The position numbers and the translations under genes are program-made. The notes under the pieces were generated by a model, which ran no database searches, had not been told where the DNA came from, and saw only the letters and a list, made by a program, of their open reading frames with translations. Positions 33,731 to 43,284 of a DNA stretch of 64,000 nucleotides are shown piece by piece (the first letter of the stretch is position 1; every line of letters begins with the position of its first letter). Location: positions 268,384 to 332,383 of the forward strand of contig NZ_JAFIDJ010000002.1 in NCBI RefSeq assembly GCF_017051705.1, in the 5' to 3' direction. This stretch comes from Algoriphagus lutimaris (lineage in GTDB: Bacteria > Bacteroidota > Bacteroidia > Cytophagales > Cyclobacteriaceae).

Positions 33731-34048
33731 CTATTGCCTTACGAGAACAACCTTTTCTTTGTACTTTTTAATTTGCCTTCTTAACCCTTCTATCGCTTCA
33801 TCAGCGGCCCCTTCGAAAGAATCTGACTGATTCTTTGCAAAAAACTGCTTCCCTGGCACATTTAATTTGATTTCAACAATCTTGTTTTCATTGTTGTCAT
33901 TCTTATCGAGCCTCATAAAAACCTCTCCGTCTATGATTCGATCATAAAAGGTCTCCAGCTTGTCTGCTTTTCTTTGAATAAAATCGATCAATTTTCGATC
34001 AGCATCGAAGTGGATTGAGTGCATCTGCAGTTTCATTTTGATTTGCAT
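33731..34048 (-). CDS. hpf: Ribosome hibernation promoting factor, short form
   Basis: Short HPF/RaiA-type proteins bind the 30S A and P sites and help form inactive ribosomes in stationary phase. The 105-residue product has the beta-alpha-beta-beta-beta-alpha layout, with MHSIHFDADRKLIDFIQRKA, then FMRLDKNDN, then a final helix EAIEGLRRQIKKYKEK. ATG 34036 (MKLQMHS) is an alternative start and may be the real one. It follows xerC by 23 bp. Confidence 0.9.
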   Translation of the reverse strand: MQIKMKLQMHSIHFDADRKLIDFIQRKADKLETFYDRIIDGEVFMRLDKNDNNENKIVEIKLNVPGKQFFAKNQSDSFEGAADEAIEGLRRQIKKYKEKVVLVRQ

Positions 34049-34071
34049 TTAATGGTTGAACAATAATTTAT

Positions 34072-34956
34072 TTACGCTTTAGGATGTGCCTGTTCAAACA
34101 CAGCCTTGAGTTTTTCTAACGAATTGTGAGTATACACCTGCGTCGCCGCAAGGTTGGAATGCCCAAGTAAATCTTTAACAGCATTCAAATCTGCTCCCTT
34201 GTTGAGTAGATGAGTCGAAAAAGTATGGCGCAGGATATGAGGACTGCGCTTGGAAGTCTGTGCAAAAAGGTCTAGATACTGTCTGACTACACGGTATATC
34301 ATCATAGGGTAACTTGGCTTTCCGTGATTTGTAACAATAAAATAGTCACTTTGAGCAACATTTGAAAACCTTTGCTCAAATACTTTTTTATACAAAATGA
34401 TATTTCGAACAAGCCCCTTTGTAAGAGGTATTATTCTTTCCTTTTTTCGCTTTCCTAAAACTTTTACCACTTCCTCTTGAAGATTTATATTTTCCCATTT
34501 CAATCCGGTGAGCTCAGAAAGTCTCACTCCTGTCAGGTACAAAAACTCCATCACCATTCGGTCTCTATTACCTTCAAATGTTTCTTCATAAACACTTTCC
34601 TCTAGAACGGAGGAAATGGTGGTTTCTTGAAGAAATTCGGGTAATTTTTTCGGGTTTTTAAGGGATTTTAACTTGTAGGTAGGATCCTTTGAAATAAGCC
34701 TGGAGCGAAGCAAAAATTTATAAAAAGAACGCAGGGTAGCGATTTTCCTGTTAACAGTAGTGGTACTCAGACCGTTCTCTACCAATTCTATCACCCATGC
34801 CCTAATTTCAGAATGATCGGACATCAAAATATCCTTCCTTTCAAAAGCGGTGGAAACGAACTCCTCAAATTGCTCCAAGTCTTTTTGATAGGCCAATACG
34901 GTATGTTGACTGGATTTTTTCTCGAATTCTAAATAATTAATAAATGAGTCGATCAT
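34072..34956 (-). CDS. xerC: Tyrosine recombinase XerC/XerD-like
   Basis: The 294-residue protein has a SAM-like core-binding domain (1-95) and the catalytic set R145 (TGVRLSEL), K170-172 region, H240, R243 (HILRHTF), H266 (LLGHS) and nucleophile Y275 (TQVYTH). It resolves chromosome dimers at dif with its partner. All residues are present and the length is standard. The xerC-hpf order is common in Bacteroidota, so this is a housekeeping recombinase and not an element integrase. XerC versus XerD cannot be decided by eye. Confidence 0.92.
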   Translation of the reverse strand: MIDSFINYLEFEKKSSQHTVLAYQKDLEQFEEFVSTAFERKDILMSDHSEIRAWVIELVENGLSTTTVNRKIATLRSFYKFLLRSRLISKDPTYKLKSLKNPKKLPEFLQETTISSVLEESVYEETFEGNRDRMVMEFLYLTGVRLSELTGLKWENINLQEEVVKVLGKRKKERIIPLTKGLVRNIILYKKVFEQRFSNVAQSDYFIVTNHGKPSYPMMIYRVVRQYLDLFAQTSKRSPHILRHTFSTHLLNKGADLNAVKDLLGHSNLAATQVYTHNSLEKLKAVFEQAHPKA

Positions 34957-35117
34957 GTACTGAGATTACTTATTTAAGGTACATGAAAAAAAATGAAATA
35001 AGTAATGAAAATGAAAGGAAATATTACTGATATAAATCAGCGAGAAAACAGGCCTCCTTGTCCATAACCTAGAGCCATTCACATCCTTCTTTAAAATGAC
35101 CCTATTAGAATTCGAAA

Positions 35118-35157
35118 TACAAAAAAAGCGCACTTACCGAAGTTAGTACGCTTTTAT
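35118..35157 (-). terminator. Terminator of rpsU
   Basis: On the minus strand AAAGCGTACTAAC and GTAAGTGCGCTTT pair imperfectly around a TTCG tetraloop, followed by seven T. Confidence 0.75.
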
Positions 35158-35176
35158 ATGTTTTTGTCAAAAACGA

Positions 35177-35371
35177 TTACTTATTAGCTTCCTCTTGAAG
35201 TTTTTGCTTATAAGACGCTTTGATGACCTGTGCTCTTCTTTTTACAGAAGGTTTTGTGAACGCTTGTCTAGCTCTAAGTTCTCTGACTGCACCAGTCTTG
35301 TCAAACTTCTTTTTGAAACGCTTTAGCGCTTTTTCGATAGATTCGTTCTCTTTTACGTTTACTACGATCAT
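35177..35371 (-). CDS. rpsU: 30S ribosomal protein bS21
   Basis: The 64-residue protein starts MIVVNVKENESIEKALKRFK and ends in the basic helix of bS21, with KFDKTGAVRELRARQ in between. ATG 35371 is chosen because it follows a strong Shine-Dalgarno; the in-frame upstream codons are outside the transcript predicted from the TACCTTTG box. In Bacteroidia, bS21 helps to hide the 16S anti-Shine-Dalgarno, and rpsU is a known exception that keeps a strong Shine-Dalgarno, which permits autoregulation. Confidence 0.96.
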   Translation of the reverse strand: MIVVNVKENESIEKALKRFKKKFDKTGAVRELRARQAFTKPSVKRRAQVIKASYKQKLQEEANK

Positions 35372-35378
35372 ATTTTTA

Positions 35379-35389
35379 CACCTCCTTTC
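35379..35389 (-). promoter_or_regulatory. Strong Shine-Dalgarno of rpsU
   Basis: On the minus strand GAAAGGAGGTG is an 11-nt match to the expected Bacteroidota 16S 3' tail, placed 7 nt before the ATG. Most genes in the window have no such site. Confidence 0.9.
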
Positions 35390-35396
35390 GCGACTG

Positions 35397-35404
35397 CAAA
35401 GGTA
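35397..35404 (-). promoter_or_regulatory. -7 box TACCTTTG before rpsU
   Basis: TACCTTTG on the minus strand lies 8 nt upstream of the Shine-Dalgarno; an ATTG about 18 nt further up may be the -33 element. The leader would be about 20 nt, just enough to carry the Shine-Dalgarno. Confidence 0.6.
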
Positions 35405-35521
35405 TGGATAATACTTTAGAAACAATAACATTCCTCTAAATTATCCTTATCAATGTTTTGACCTTGAAGTTCATATTCAATTAACTATTTTCGGGGCTTA
35501 AAAAAGAAATTCAATTACCCC

Positions 35522-36862
35522 ATGTTATTTAGAAAAACAGCTTCTCTACTAATTCTGACTTTTTGCCTGATCACATTTCTTACCTCCAAACCAGCTATTT
35601 CACAGGAAAACCCCAATAAAATGGAGTGGTTTAAGGATGCAAAACTAGGAATCTTTATCCACTGGGGTATTTACTCGGTCAATGGAATTGATGAATCCTG
35701 GTCTTTTTTCAACGACTACATCAAGTACGAGGATTATATGAAGCAGTTGGACAGATTCACAGCTTCCAATTATGACCCAGAAAAATGGGCTAGATTAATT
35801 AAAGCAAGTGGTGCTAAATATGCGGTTCTCACTACCAAACACCATGATGGGGTTGCACTTTGGGACACCAAGGCAAGCGATCTCTCGGTAGTTCAAAAAT
35901 CTCCTGCTGGAAGGGATTTGGTAGGGCCTTTTATGAATGCTTTGGAAAAAGAAGGAATTAAAAAAGGAATCTATTTCTCTGTACTGGATTGGTCCCATCC
36001 AGATTATGACAGGAATACTCGTGAATCATTTCGATACAAAAATGATCCGGAAAGATTCCGTAAGTTCACTGATTTCAACTTTGCTCAGTTGAGTGAACTT
36101 TCTTCCCAATATAGTCCCGATTTATATTGGTTTGATGGGGATTGGGAACATAGTCCAGAAGAGTGGAGAAGTGCTGAATTGAAAGAAAAATTATTGGGCT
36201 ATAATCCCAACCTGATTATCAACTCCCGGTTGGGCCCTGGATTTGGAGACTATGCTACGCCTGAACAAGGAGTCCCTGTTTCAAGACCCGACAGTGAATA
36301 TTGGGAATTGTGTATGACCATGAATAACAGCTGGGGATATCAAGGAAATGACCATGCCTATAAATCTCCCAGTGAACTCTTAAGAATCTTTGTGGATTGC
36401 CTACACATGGGCGGCAACCTATTAATGGACTTCGGCCCAAAGGCGGATGGCTCTATTCCCGAAGAAGCAGAAAATATTTTAACCGAATTTGCGCGCTGGA
36501 CTTCCAAACATGAATCAGCCATTTACGAAACCCAGGCGGGAATTCCTGATGGTCATGTCTATGCTCCTACCACCTTATCGAAGGATAAGACCATCCTGTA
36601 TATCTATCTGGATTATAAAGTGAATGAATCACTTGCTATCAAAGGCCTGAAAAATAAAATCCAGCGTGTCTGGGTGGTTGGAAATGGAACCAAATTGCAA
36701 TCTAGGGAAGTGGGAAAAATGTACTGGAGTTCTGTCCCTGGCATGAAATACATTGATATACCTGACAATGTTTATGATAAAGACATTACTGTATTAGCTG
36801 TGCTATTGGATGGCCCTGTGGATTTGTATCGTGAAAAAGGTCAGGTGATTGAGAGTAATTAA
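35522..36862 (+). CDS. Alpha-L-fucosidase (GH29), secreted
   Basis: The 446-residue protein has a signal peptide (about 1-28, LTSKPAISQ) and a GH29 catalytic domain. Landmarks are KLGIFIHWGIYSV, TTKHHDGVALWD (HH substrate contacts near 101-102), and the likely nucleophile D205 in YWFDGDW. A C-terminal beta-sandwich lies at about 345-446. It releases alpha-L-fucose from glycans in the periplasm or outside the cell. It stands alone without SusCD-like partners or sulfatases, so it is not part of a visible polysaccharide locus. Confidence 0.93.
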   Translation: MLFRKTASLLILTFCLITFLTSKPAISQENPNKMEWFKDAKLGIFIHWGIYSVNGIDESWSFFNDYIKYEDYMKQLDRFTASNYDPEKWARLIKASGAKYAVLTTKHHDGVALWDTKASDLSVVQKSPAGRDLVGPFMNALEKEGIKKGIYFSVLDWSHPDYDRNTRESFRYKNDPERFRKFTDFNFAQLSELSSQYSPDLYWFDGDWEHSPEEWRSAELKEKLLGYNPNLIINSRLGPGFGDYATPEQGVPVSRPDSEYWELCMTMNNSWGYQGNDHAYKSPSELLRIFVDCLHMGGNLLMDFGPKADGSIPEEAENILTEFARWTSKHESAIYETQAGIPDGHVYAPTTLSKDKTILYIYLDYKVNESLAIKGLKNKIQRVWVVGNGTKLQSREVGKMYWSSVPGMKYIDIPDNVYDKDITVLAVLLDGPVDLYREKGQVIESN

Positions 36863-37011
36863 GAAGTCGGGAAGTTGGAAGCAAGCAGTTCGATGAATGA
36901 TTTGAATTGAAAAAAGAAAATAGAAAGGCTTCCCGTTTCAAAAATAATAATCAACACCCGACCTGATTGAGCGGGGCCTTTCTTTTTGGTGAACACGAAA
37001 TATTTTAAAAT

Positions 37012-37042
37012 AAAAAAGTCCAACTCGAACAAGTTGGACTTT
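37012..37042 (-). terminator. Terminator of atpC
   Basis: AAAGTCCAACT (37015-37025) and AGTTGGACTTT (37032-37042) pair around CGAACA, with a T run on the minus strand. A second long-loop hairpin (about 36926-36985) may end the fucosidase gene on the plus strand. Confidence 0.85.
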
Positions 37043-37064
37043 CTTTATATCTAATCAAATTAGC

Positions 37065-37310
37065 TTAAGCCTCTACTTTTTCGGCTAGCAATACTATCAC
37101 ATTATCTTTTACTTCCACAACTCCACCATCCACAACCATGGATTGCTTGCCTTCTGCAGTGGTAAAGGAAACAGTTCCTTTTGCCAAAGCAGATACGATC
37201 GGAGCGTGATTATTCAGCACCTGAAATGCACCTCCGGCACCTGGGAAACTGGCCTCGGTCACTTCACCCTGAAATACTTTTTTGTCCGGTGTGACGATTT
37301 CTAAATGCAT
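37065..37310 (-). CDS. atpC: ATP synthase epsilon subunit
   Basis: The 81-residue product is the beta-barrel domain only (MHLEIVTPDKKVFQGEV, then LNNHAPIVSALAKGTVSF). The usual C-terminal helical hairpin that regulates ATP hydrolysis is absent, as in other short Bacteroidota epsilon subunits. ATG 37310 is chosen over an upstream in-frame codon because MHLEIV is the family start. It follows atpD by 64 bp. Confidence 0.92.
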   Translation of the reverse strand: MHLEIVTPDKKVFQGEVTEASFPGAGGAFQVLNNHAPIVSALAKGTVSFTTAEGKQSMVVDGGVVEVKDNVIVLLAEKVEA

Positions 37311-37374
37311 CTGATTCGGATTTATATAAAAGCAAGCGGCCAAGAATCACCTAAGCCGTCGCTCTATTTTCTAA

Positions 37375-38928
<1,554 letters not shown>

Positions 38929-39031
38929 TTAACCAATAAAGCCTAATCCCAAAGGATATTTGGGAAATAATCCGAAGCTTATCAATTATTTGTTAAGTAT
39001 TTGCTCCAAAAATGCACCTATAGTCAAAAAA

Positions 39032-39517
39032 TCACTCCATTACTCTCCGCGCAAATAAAAATACCTTGGACCAATACCGGTTACTCAAATAATCTTCCGA
39101 AACCCCCAAAGAAGTGGAAGAATGTATAAATCGTACATCATTTTTGCTGACTTCAGTCACAATTCCGGCATGGGTCACCCTGTTTTTTCTTCTTCCAGTA
39201 GCAAAAAACAACAAGTCCCCCCGCTGTAAATCTCTTTGATTAATTTTTTTTCCTACTTGACTCTGATCCGCAGAAACTCGAGGCATTGTGACTCCAATAG
39301 AGTAATAGGCATGGTACACTAAAGCCGAACAATCCATTCCTGCTCTACTCGTACCTCCATATTTATAAGGGGTCCCGGTATAGCTTCTAGCGGTGGAAAT
39401 CACTACATCAAACGGATCCGATGCCGCTTTCTTTTTTGATGCACAGGAAAAGGCCAAAAAGGCCAGAATTGGAATCCAATAAAGAAAGGAAGAAAATCTT
39501 TGCTTAATCATTCGCAT
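39032..39517 (-). CDS. NlpC/P60 (C40) lipoprotein peptidase
   Basis: The protein has a lipoprotein signal ending LAFSC (C25, counted from ATG 39517) and one NlpC/P60 domain with catalytic C63 (MDCSALVYH), H116 (THAGIV) and H132 (FIHSS). Such enzymes cut peptide links in peptidoglycan during growth or turnover. ATG 39517 gives a normal lipoprotein signal; ATG 39511 is also possible, and a longer frame from 39559 would bury the signal. About 161 residues. Confidence 0.9.
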   Translation of the reverse strand: MRMIKQRFSSFLYWIPILAFLAFSCASKKKAASDPFDVVISTARSYTGTPYKYGGTSRAGMDCSALVYHAYYSIGVTMPRVSADQSQVGKKINQRDLQRGDLLFFATGRRKNRVTHAGIVTEVSKNDVRFIHSSTSLGVSEDYLSNRYWSKVFLFARRVME

Positions 39518-39618
39518 AATTACTCTTTCAAGTATATGATTCTCGAACGAAGGAATCAACCCTAATATATCAAAAACAACCTATCATTTCGTTATATTCG
39601 TAGTTTGAAGCGAAGGAT

Positions 39619-39858
39619 ATGAGTAGAGAAGAATTTACAAACCTCCCTTTCCATAAAAAAATCAACACCTTATATACAGAAGGTACATTTGTCGTGGGTA
39701 TTCGTTATTACCGACATAAAGTAAACTTGTACCTTTTGAATAATGAATACGTCGAAGTTTTTTACAATCACAAATTGGACAAAATCGATAAAATTGACTT
39801 TTTACCCAGGAATCATTCTAGAATGAAATTTTATCTAGATCAAATTAAACTGGCTTAA
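39619..39858 (+). CDS. Small hypothetical protein
   Basis: The 79-residue protein starts MSREEFTNLPFHKKINTLYT and has many Tyr, Lys and His (GIRYYRHKVNLYLLNNEYVE). It has no signal or membrane helix. Single-domain proteins of this kind recur in Cytophagales, but I cannot name a family or function. It precedes ddl with a repeat-rich gap between. Confidence 0.6.
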   Translation: MSREEFTNLPFHKKINTLYTEGTFVVGIRYYRHKVNLYLLNNEYVEVFYNHKLDKIDKIDFLPRNHSRMKFYLDQIKLA

Positions 39859-39862
39859 AAAA

Positions 39863-39988
39863 TCCCGCAGATATCCGCAGAAAAGGACGCTGATCCAAGC
39901 TAATTTTTATTCTTCTACCCTATAACAACTCTTACTTTAGCGAAAATCTGCGGTATTTATCTCCGAGAATCTGCGGGGAACTGCGGGA
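39863..39988. repeat. Inverted cluster of CTGCGG-type repeats
   Basis: The outer arms TCCCGCAG (39863-39870) and CTGCGGGA (39981-39988) are exact complements. Inside are further CCGCAGA and TCTGCGG words, including two near-direct copies (39946-39953 and 39970-39976). This resembles dispersed CTGCGGG repeats of Bacteroidota intergenic DNA; the function is unknown. Confidence 0.6.
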
Positions 39989-40033
39989 AATAAAAGAAAA
40001 TTCAAGTAATTCGTAGTTCTAATTTTTATCCCA

Positions 40034-41017
40034 ATGAAGAAGAAAATAGCTCTTGTGACCGGAGGATTTACCGGAGAGTCGGTCATATCATTAAAAAGTG
40101 CGGCAGTTGTTGAAAAAACCATAGACAGAGACCTTTATGATATTTATAAAATCCTGATTTACCCTGGCGACTGGTATTTTTTAAACGAGTCGGGAATTAA
40201 AATCCCTGTCAACTTGAATGACTTTAGTATTGAGTTGGAGGGGCAAAAAATCATCTTTGACGGAGTATTCAATATCCTTCATGGTTCACCTGGGGAGGAC
40301 GGAAAGCTTGCCGGATATTTTGATATGATTGGCATCCCATATACTACTTGTGATCAACTGACTTCAGCCATTACCATGAATAAGGGCTATACCAAGGCAA
40401 TAGTAGATGACATCGAGGAATTATACATTGCAAAATCTCTCCAACTTTTTGAGAACTCCTCCGAGAATCGAGAAAAAGTCGCAAATGAGTTAACCTTACC
40501 CTTATTTATCAAACCAAACAATGGGGGAAGCTCCATTGGCATGAGCAAAGTCAAAACTTGGGAGGAGTTACCAGAAGCCTTGGAGAAAGCTTTTGCTGAA
40601 GACAAACAGGTGTTAGTGGAAGAGTTCGTCTCAGGAAGAGAATTTTCTATCGGTTGCTTCAAAGGCAAAGGCAATATCCAGGTATTACCAGCTACGGAAA
40701 TAGTGAGCAGCAAAGAGTTTTTTGATTATGAGGCGAAATACGTAGCAGGTGTTACAGAAGAAATTACTCCTGGCAGGATGAACGAAGAAGAGGTAGATAG
40801 AGTCAATCGCATCATCCCAAAGATTTATGAAAAATTGAACTGCAAAGGTGCTGTTAGAATCGATTATTTTCTTCAAAAAGAATCTGGGAAATTCTACTTT
40901 ATAGAGATCAATACAGTGCCAGGTCAAACTGAAACAAGTCTAATTTCCCAACAGGTCCGCGCGATTGGGATGGAGGTAAAAGACTTCTACACTCAGATAA
41001 TTGAAGAAATGTTTTAA
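40034..41017 (+). CDS. ddl: D-alanine--D-alanine ligase
   Basis: Ddl makes D-Ala-D-Ala for the cell wall with ATP. The 327-residue ATP-grasp protein has VTGGFTGESVISLKSA at the N-terminus, the loop LHGSPGEDGKLAGYFDMIGI, FIKPNNGGSSIGMSKV and the metal-binding FIEINTVPGQTE. Length is normal. The start is ATG 40034. Confidence 0.95.
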   Translation: MKKKIALVTGGFTGESVISLKSAAVVEKTIDRDLYDIYKILIYPGDWYFLNESGIKIPVNLNDFSIELEGQKIIFDGVFNILHGSPGEDGKLAGYFDMIGIPYTTCDQLTSAITMNKGYTKAIVDDIEELYIAKSLQLFENSSENREKVANELTLPLFIKPNNGGSSIGMSKVKTWEELPEALEKAFAEDKQVLVEEFVSGREFSIGCFKGKGNIQVLPATEIVSSKEFFDYEAKYVAGVTEEITPGRMNEEEVDRVNRIIPKIYEKLNCKGAVRIDYFLQKESGKFYFIEINTVPGQTETSLISQQVRAIGMEVKDFYTQIIEEMF

Positions 41018-41238
41018 GATCCTCAAATTCTAATCTTAAGCACCCCTTAGGAAGAATATCGAATTTTGGAATAACATTTGGACCATTTAGGCAAGAAATA
41101 ATTAATAATTCATTGATCAAGCCTTCAGGAGCTAAAAAGTAGCTTTCAAGGTAATTAGCATGTATTGCATGTGAAAATAAATCCCCATTTCCGGGAAAAT
41201 TTTGGTCTGTGAACTTCATCCTAAAACCCAAATTCGAT

Positions 41239-41724
41239 ATGAAAAATTACATGTTTGTAATGGTGCTTTTTGGATTGATTGTGAGTTGCGGTCCATCTGA
41301 TAGGCAAGAAGAAAAGTTGAAAGACCTTATTGCGGAATGGAAAAATACGTCTGAAAAAGTAGCAGATCTTTCTGAGCAAGTAGGGAATCAAATGTATTTA
41401 TTGAAAACGAAAAAAGAAGAAAATGGAATTTCCGAAATGATTCCTGTTCGTTTTCAGGGTGAGGAGAGTAATTGTGAAACTGCCTATGAAACTCTTCGTG
41501 AGGATATTGATGAGTTTATTGTCGACTGGAAAGAAAACTCTCTAAAAGTTGACGAACTTACAAATAACATGGCAATAGGAAAATGGACTATTGAAGATGA
41601 TGAAAATCTCAAAGCCTTAGATTTAGAGGTTAAAGAAAGAGATGTTGACATCGAACAATGGTTGAATCAATTGGAGGAATTGAAGGAAAATTGCGGAATC
41701 AATACAGAGCCTTCGAATTCCTAA
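41239..41724 (+). CDS. Lipoprotein with coiled-coil region
   Basis: From ATG 41239 the product has a lipoprotein signal MKNYMFVMVLFGLIVSC (C17 for lipid attachment). About 140 charged, helical residues with coiled-coil heptads follow (LKDLIAEWKNTSEKVADLSE, then LEVKERDVDIEQWLNQLEEL) and two further Cys. I do not recognise the family. The ATG at 41209 is too far upstream for a lipoprotein signal. It is convergent with metK, and a shared terminator follows. Confidence 0.7.
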   Translation: MKNYMFVMVLFGLIVSCGPSDRQEEKLKDLIAEWKNTSEKVADLSEQVGNQMYLLKTKKEENGISEMIPVRFQGEESNCETAYETLREDIDEFIVDWKENSLKVDELTNNMAIGKWTIEDDENLKALDLEVKERDVDIEQWLNQLEELKENCGINTEPSNS

Positions 41725-41757
41725 ATTCTGCTCTTTAATAAGTAAATATTGAAACAA

Positions 41758-41788
41758 AAAAGCCTTCTGAGCAATTCAGAAGGCTTTT
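41758..41788. terminator. Bidirectional terminator
   Basis: AAAAGCCTTCTGA (41758-41770) and TCAGAAGGCTTTT (41776-41788) pair perfectly around GCAAT. An A run on the left and a T run on the right serve the lipoprotein gene and metK. Confidence 0.9.
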
Positions 41789-41792
41789 CGTT

Positions 41793-43046
41793 TTATAACC
41801 CGAAAGCGGATTTAATCTTATCTACAAAATCTAATTTTTCCCATGTAAAGAGCTCTACTTCCAAGGTAATCTCATCTCTATAAGGAGAAAGGAAAGTTTT
41901 TGAAACGACCTCATTTTGTCTTCCCATATGACCATATGCAGCAGTTTCCTCATAAATCGGATTTCTCAACTTCAATCGTTGTTCGATTGCATAAGGTCGC
42001 ATATCAAATAACTCTTCTACTTTCTTTGCAATTTCCCCATCATGCATATCTACTTTAGCAGTGCCATAAGTATTTACATAAATACCCATTGGTGCAGCTA
42101 CTCCAATTGCATAAGAAACTTGAACTAAGATCTCATCAGCAACTCCAGCAGCCACCATATTTTTGGCAATATGTCGGGTGGCATAGGCAGCAGATCTATC
42201 TACCTTAGAAGGATCTTTTCCAGAGAATGCACCTCCACCATGAGCCCCTTTACCTCCGTAAGTATCCACGATGATTTTTCTTCCAGTTAATCCAGTATCC
42301 CCATGAGGACCACCAATTACGAATTTACCTGTTGGGTTGATGTGGTATTTAATATCGTCTGTAAATAACTTCTGAATTTCAGGCTTTAATTGTGCGATCA
42401 CCCTTGGAATCAGAATAGAAACTATATCTGATTTGATCTTGGCAAGCATAGCTTCTTCCTCATCAAAATCATCATGCTGAGTAGAAACTACAATAGCTTC
42501 AATTCTCTGGGGTACATTGTCATCAGAATATTCGATAGTCACCTGCGCTTTGGAGTCTGGTCTCAAATAGGTGATCTCTTTATTTTCTCTTCTTAATTCA
42601 GCCAATTCCCGAAGGATCATATGAGAAAGATCTAGTGCCAAAGGCATGTAGTTCTCAGTCTCATTAGTTGCATATCCAAACATCATTCCCTGATCACCAG
42701 CTCCTTGTTCTTCAGGACTCTTTCGATCTACTCCTTGATTAATGTCTTGGGATTGTTCATGAATAGCAGATAAAACACCGCAGGAATTACCTTCAAACAT
42801 GTAATCGGATTTGGTATAACCAATACGGTTAATTACATCTCGGGCGATTTTCTGAACGTCCAAATAAATATCGGATTTTACCTCTCCGGCCAAGACTACT
42901 TGTCCTGTAGTCACCAAAGTTTCACAAGCAACCTTAGAATTAGGATCAAATGCCAAAAAATTATCAATTAATGCGTCGGAAATTTGATCCGCAATTTTAT
43001 CTGGATGCCCCTCAGAGACTGACTCTGAGGTAAATAAATATGCCAT
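41793..43046 (-). CDS. metK: S-adenosylmethionine synthetase
   Basis: MetK makes SAM from methionine and ATP. The 417-residue product has [18 protein letters not shown] at the N-terminus, [12 protein letters not shown] (ATP site) and [16 protein letters not shown] (phosphate site). It runs as a single gene behind a TATTTTTG box. No recognisable SAM riboswitch is present in the upstream 240 bp. Confidence 0.97.
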   Translation of the reverse strand: MAYLFTSESVSEGHPDKIADQISDALIDNFLAFDPNSKVACETLVTTGQVVLAGEVKSDIYLDVQKIARDVINRIGYTKSDYMFEGNSCGVLSAIHEQSQDINQGVDRKSPEEQGAGDQGMMFGYATNETENYMPLALDLSHMILRELAELRRENKEITYLRPDSKAQVTIEYSDDNVPQRIEAIVVSTQHDDFDEEEAMLAKIKSDIVSILIPRVIAQLKPEIQKLFTDDIKYHINPTGKFVIGGPHGDTGLTGRKIIVDTYGGKGAHGGGAFSGKDPSKVDRSAAYATRHIAKNMVAAGVADEILVQVSYAIGVAAPMGIYVNTYGTAKVDMHDGEIAKKVEELFDMRPYAIEQRLKLRNPIYEETAAYGHMGRQNEVVSKTFLSPYRDEITLEVELFTWEKLDFVDKIKSAFGL

Positions 43047-43081
43047 AAATATTAATTTGTAATGCGTTTTTTAAGCAAGCA

Positions 43082-43089
43082 CAAAAATA
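43082..43089 (-). promoter_or_regulatory. -7 box TATTTTTG before metK
   Basis: On the minus strand TATTTTTG lies 35 nt before the metK ATG. No convincing -33 TTTG is seen at the usual spacing. Confidence 0.45.
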
Positions 43090-43284
43090 CAGGAACTGTA
43101 CGAAATAAAAAATCGAAGTAAAAGGTCCTTCAATTTGTTTTTAAGGGAGATAATGGGACATTCTCTTTCCCCGCAAAGATTAGCCTTAGTCACCCATCAA
43201 GTTAATTAACAGCCTCTCTAATAGAAACTGGATTTACCAACTCTATACATTATCTTACTTTTTAATTGAAAACCTCTTCCTACT

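Noticed and set aside
34072-34956. XerC-like recombinase as integrase of the island
   Set aside because: It lies 30 kb away, next to hpf and rpsU in a normal housekeeping order.
43047-43284. SAM riboswitch before metK
   Set aside because: No pairing pattern of SAM-I or SAM-II type could be recognised; only a promoter box was found.
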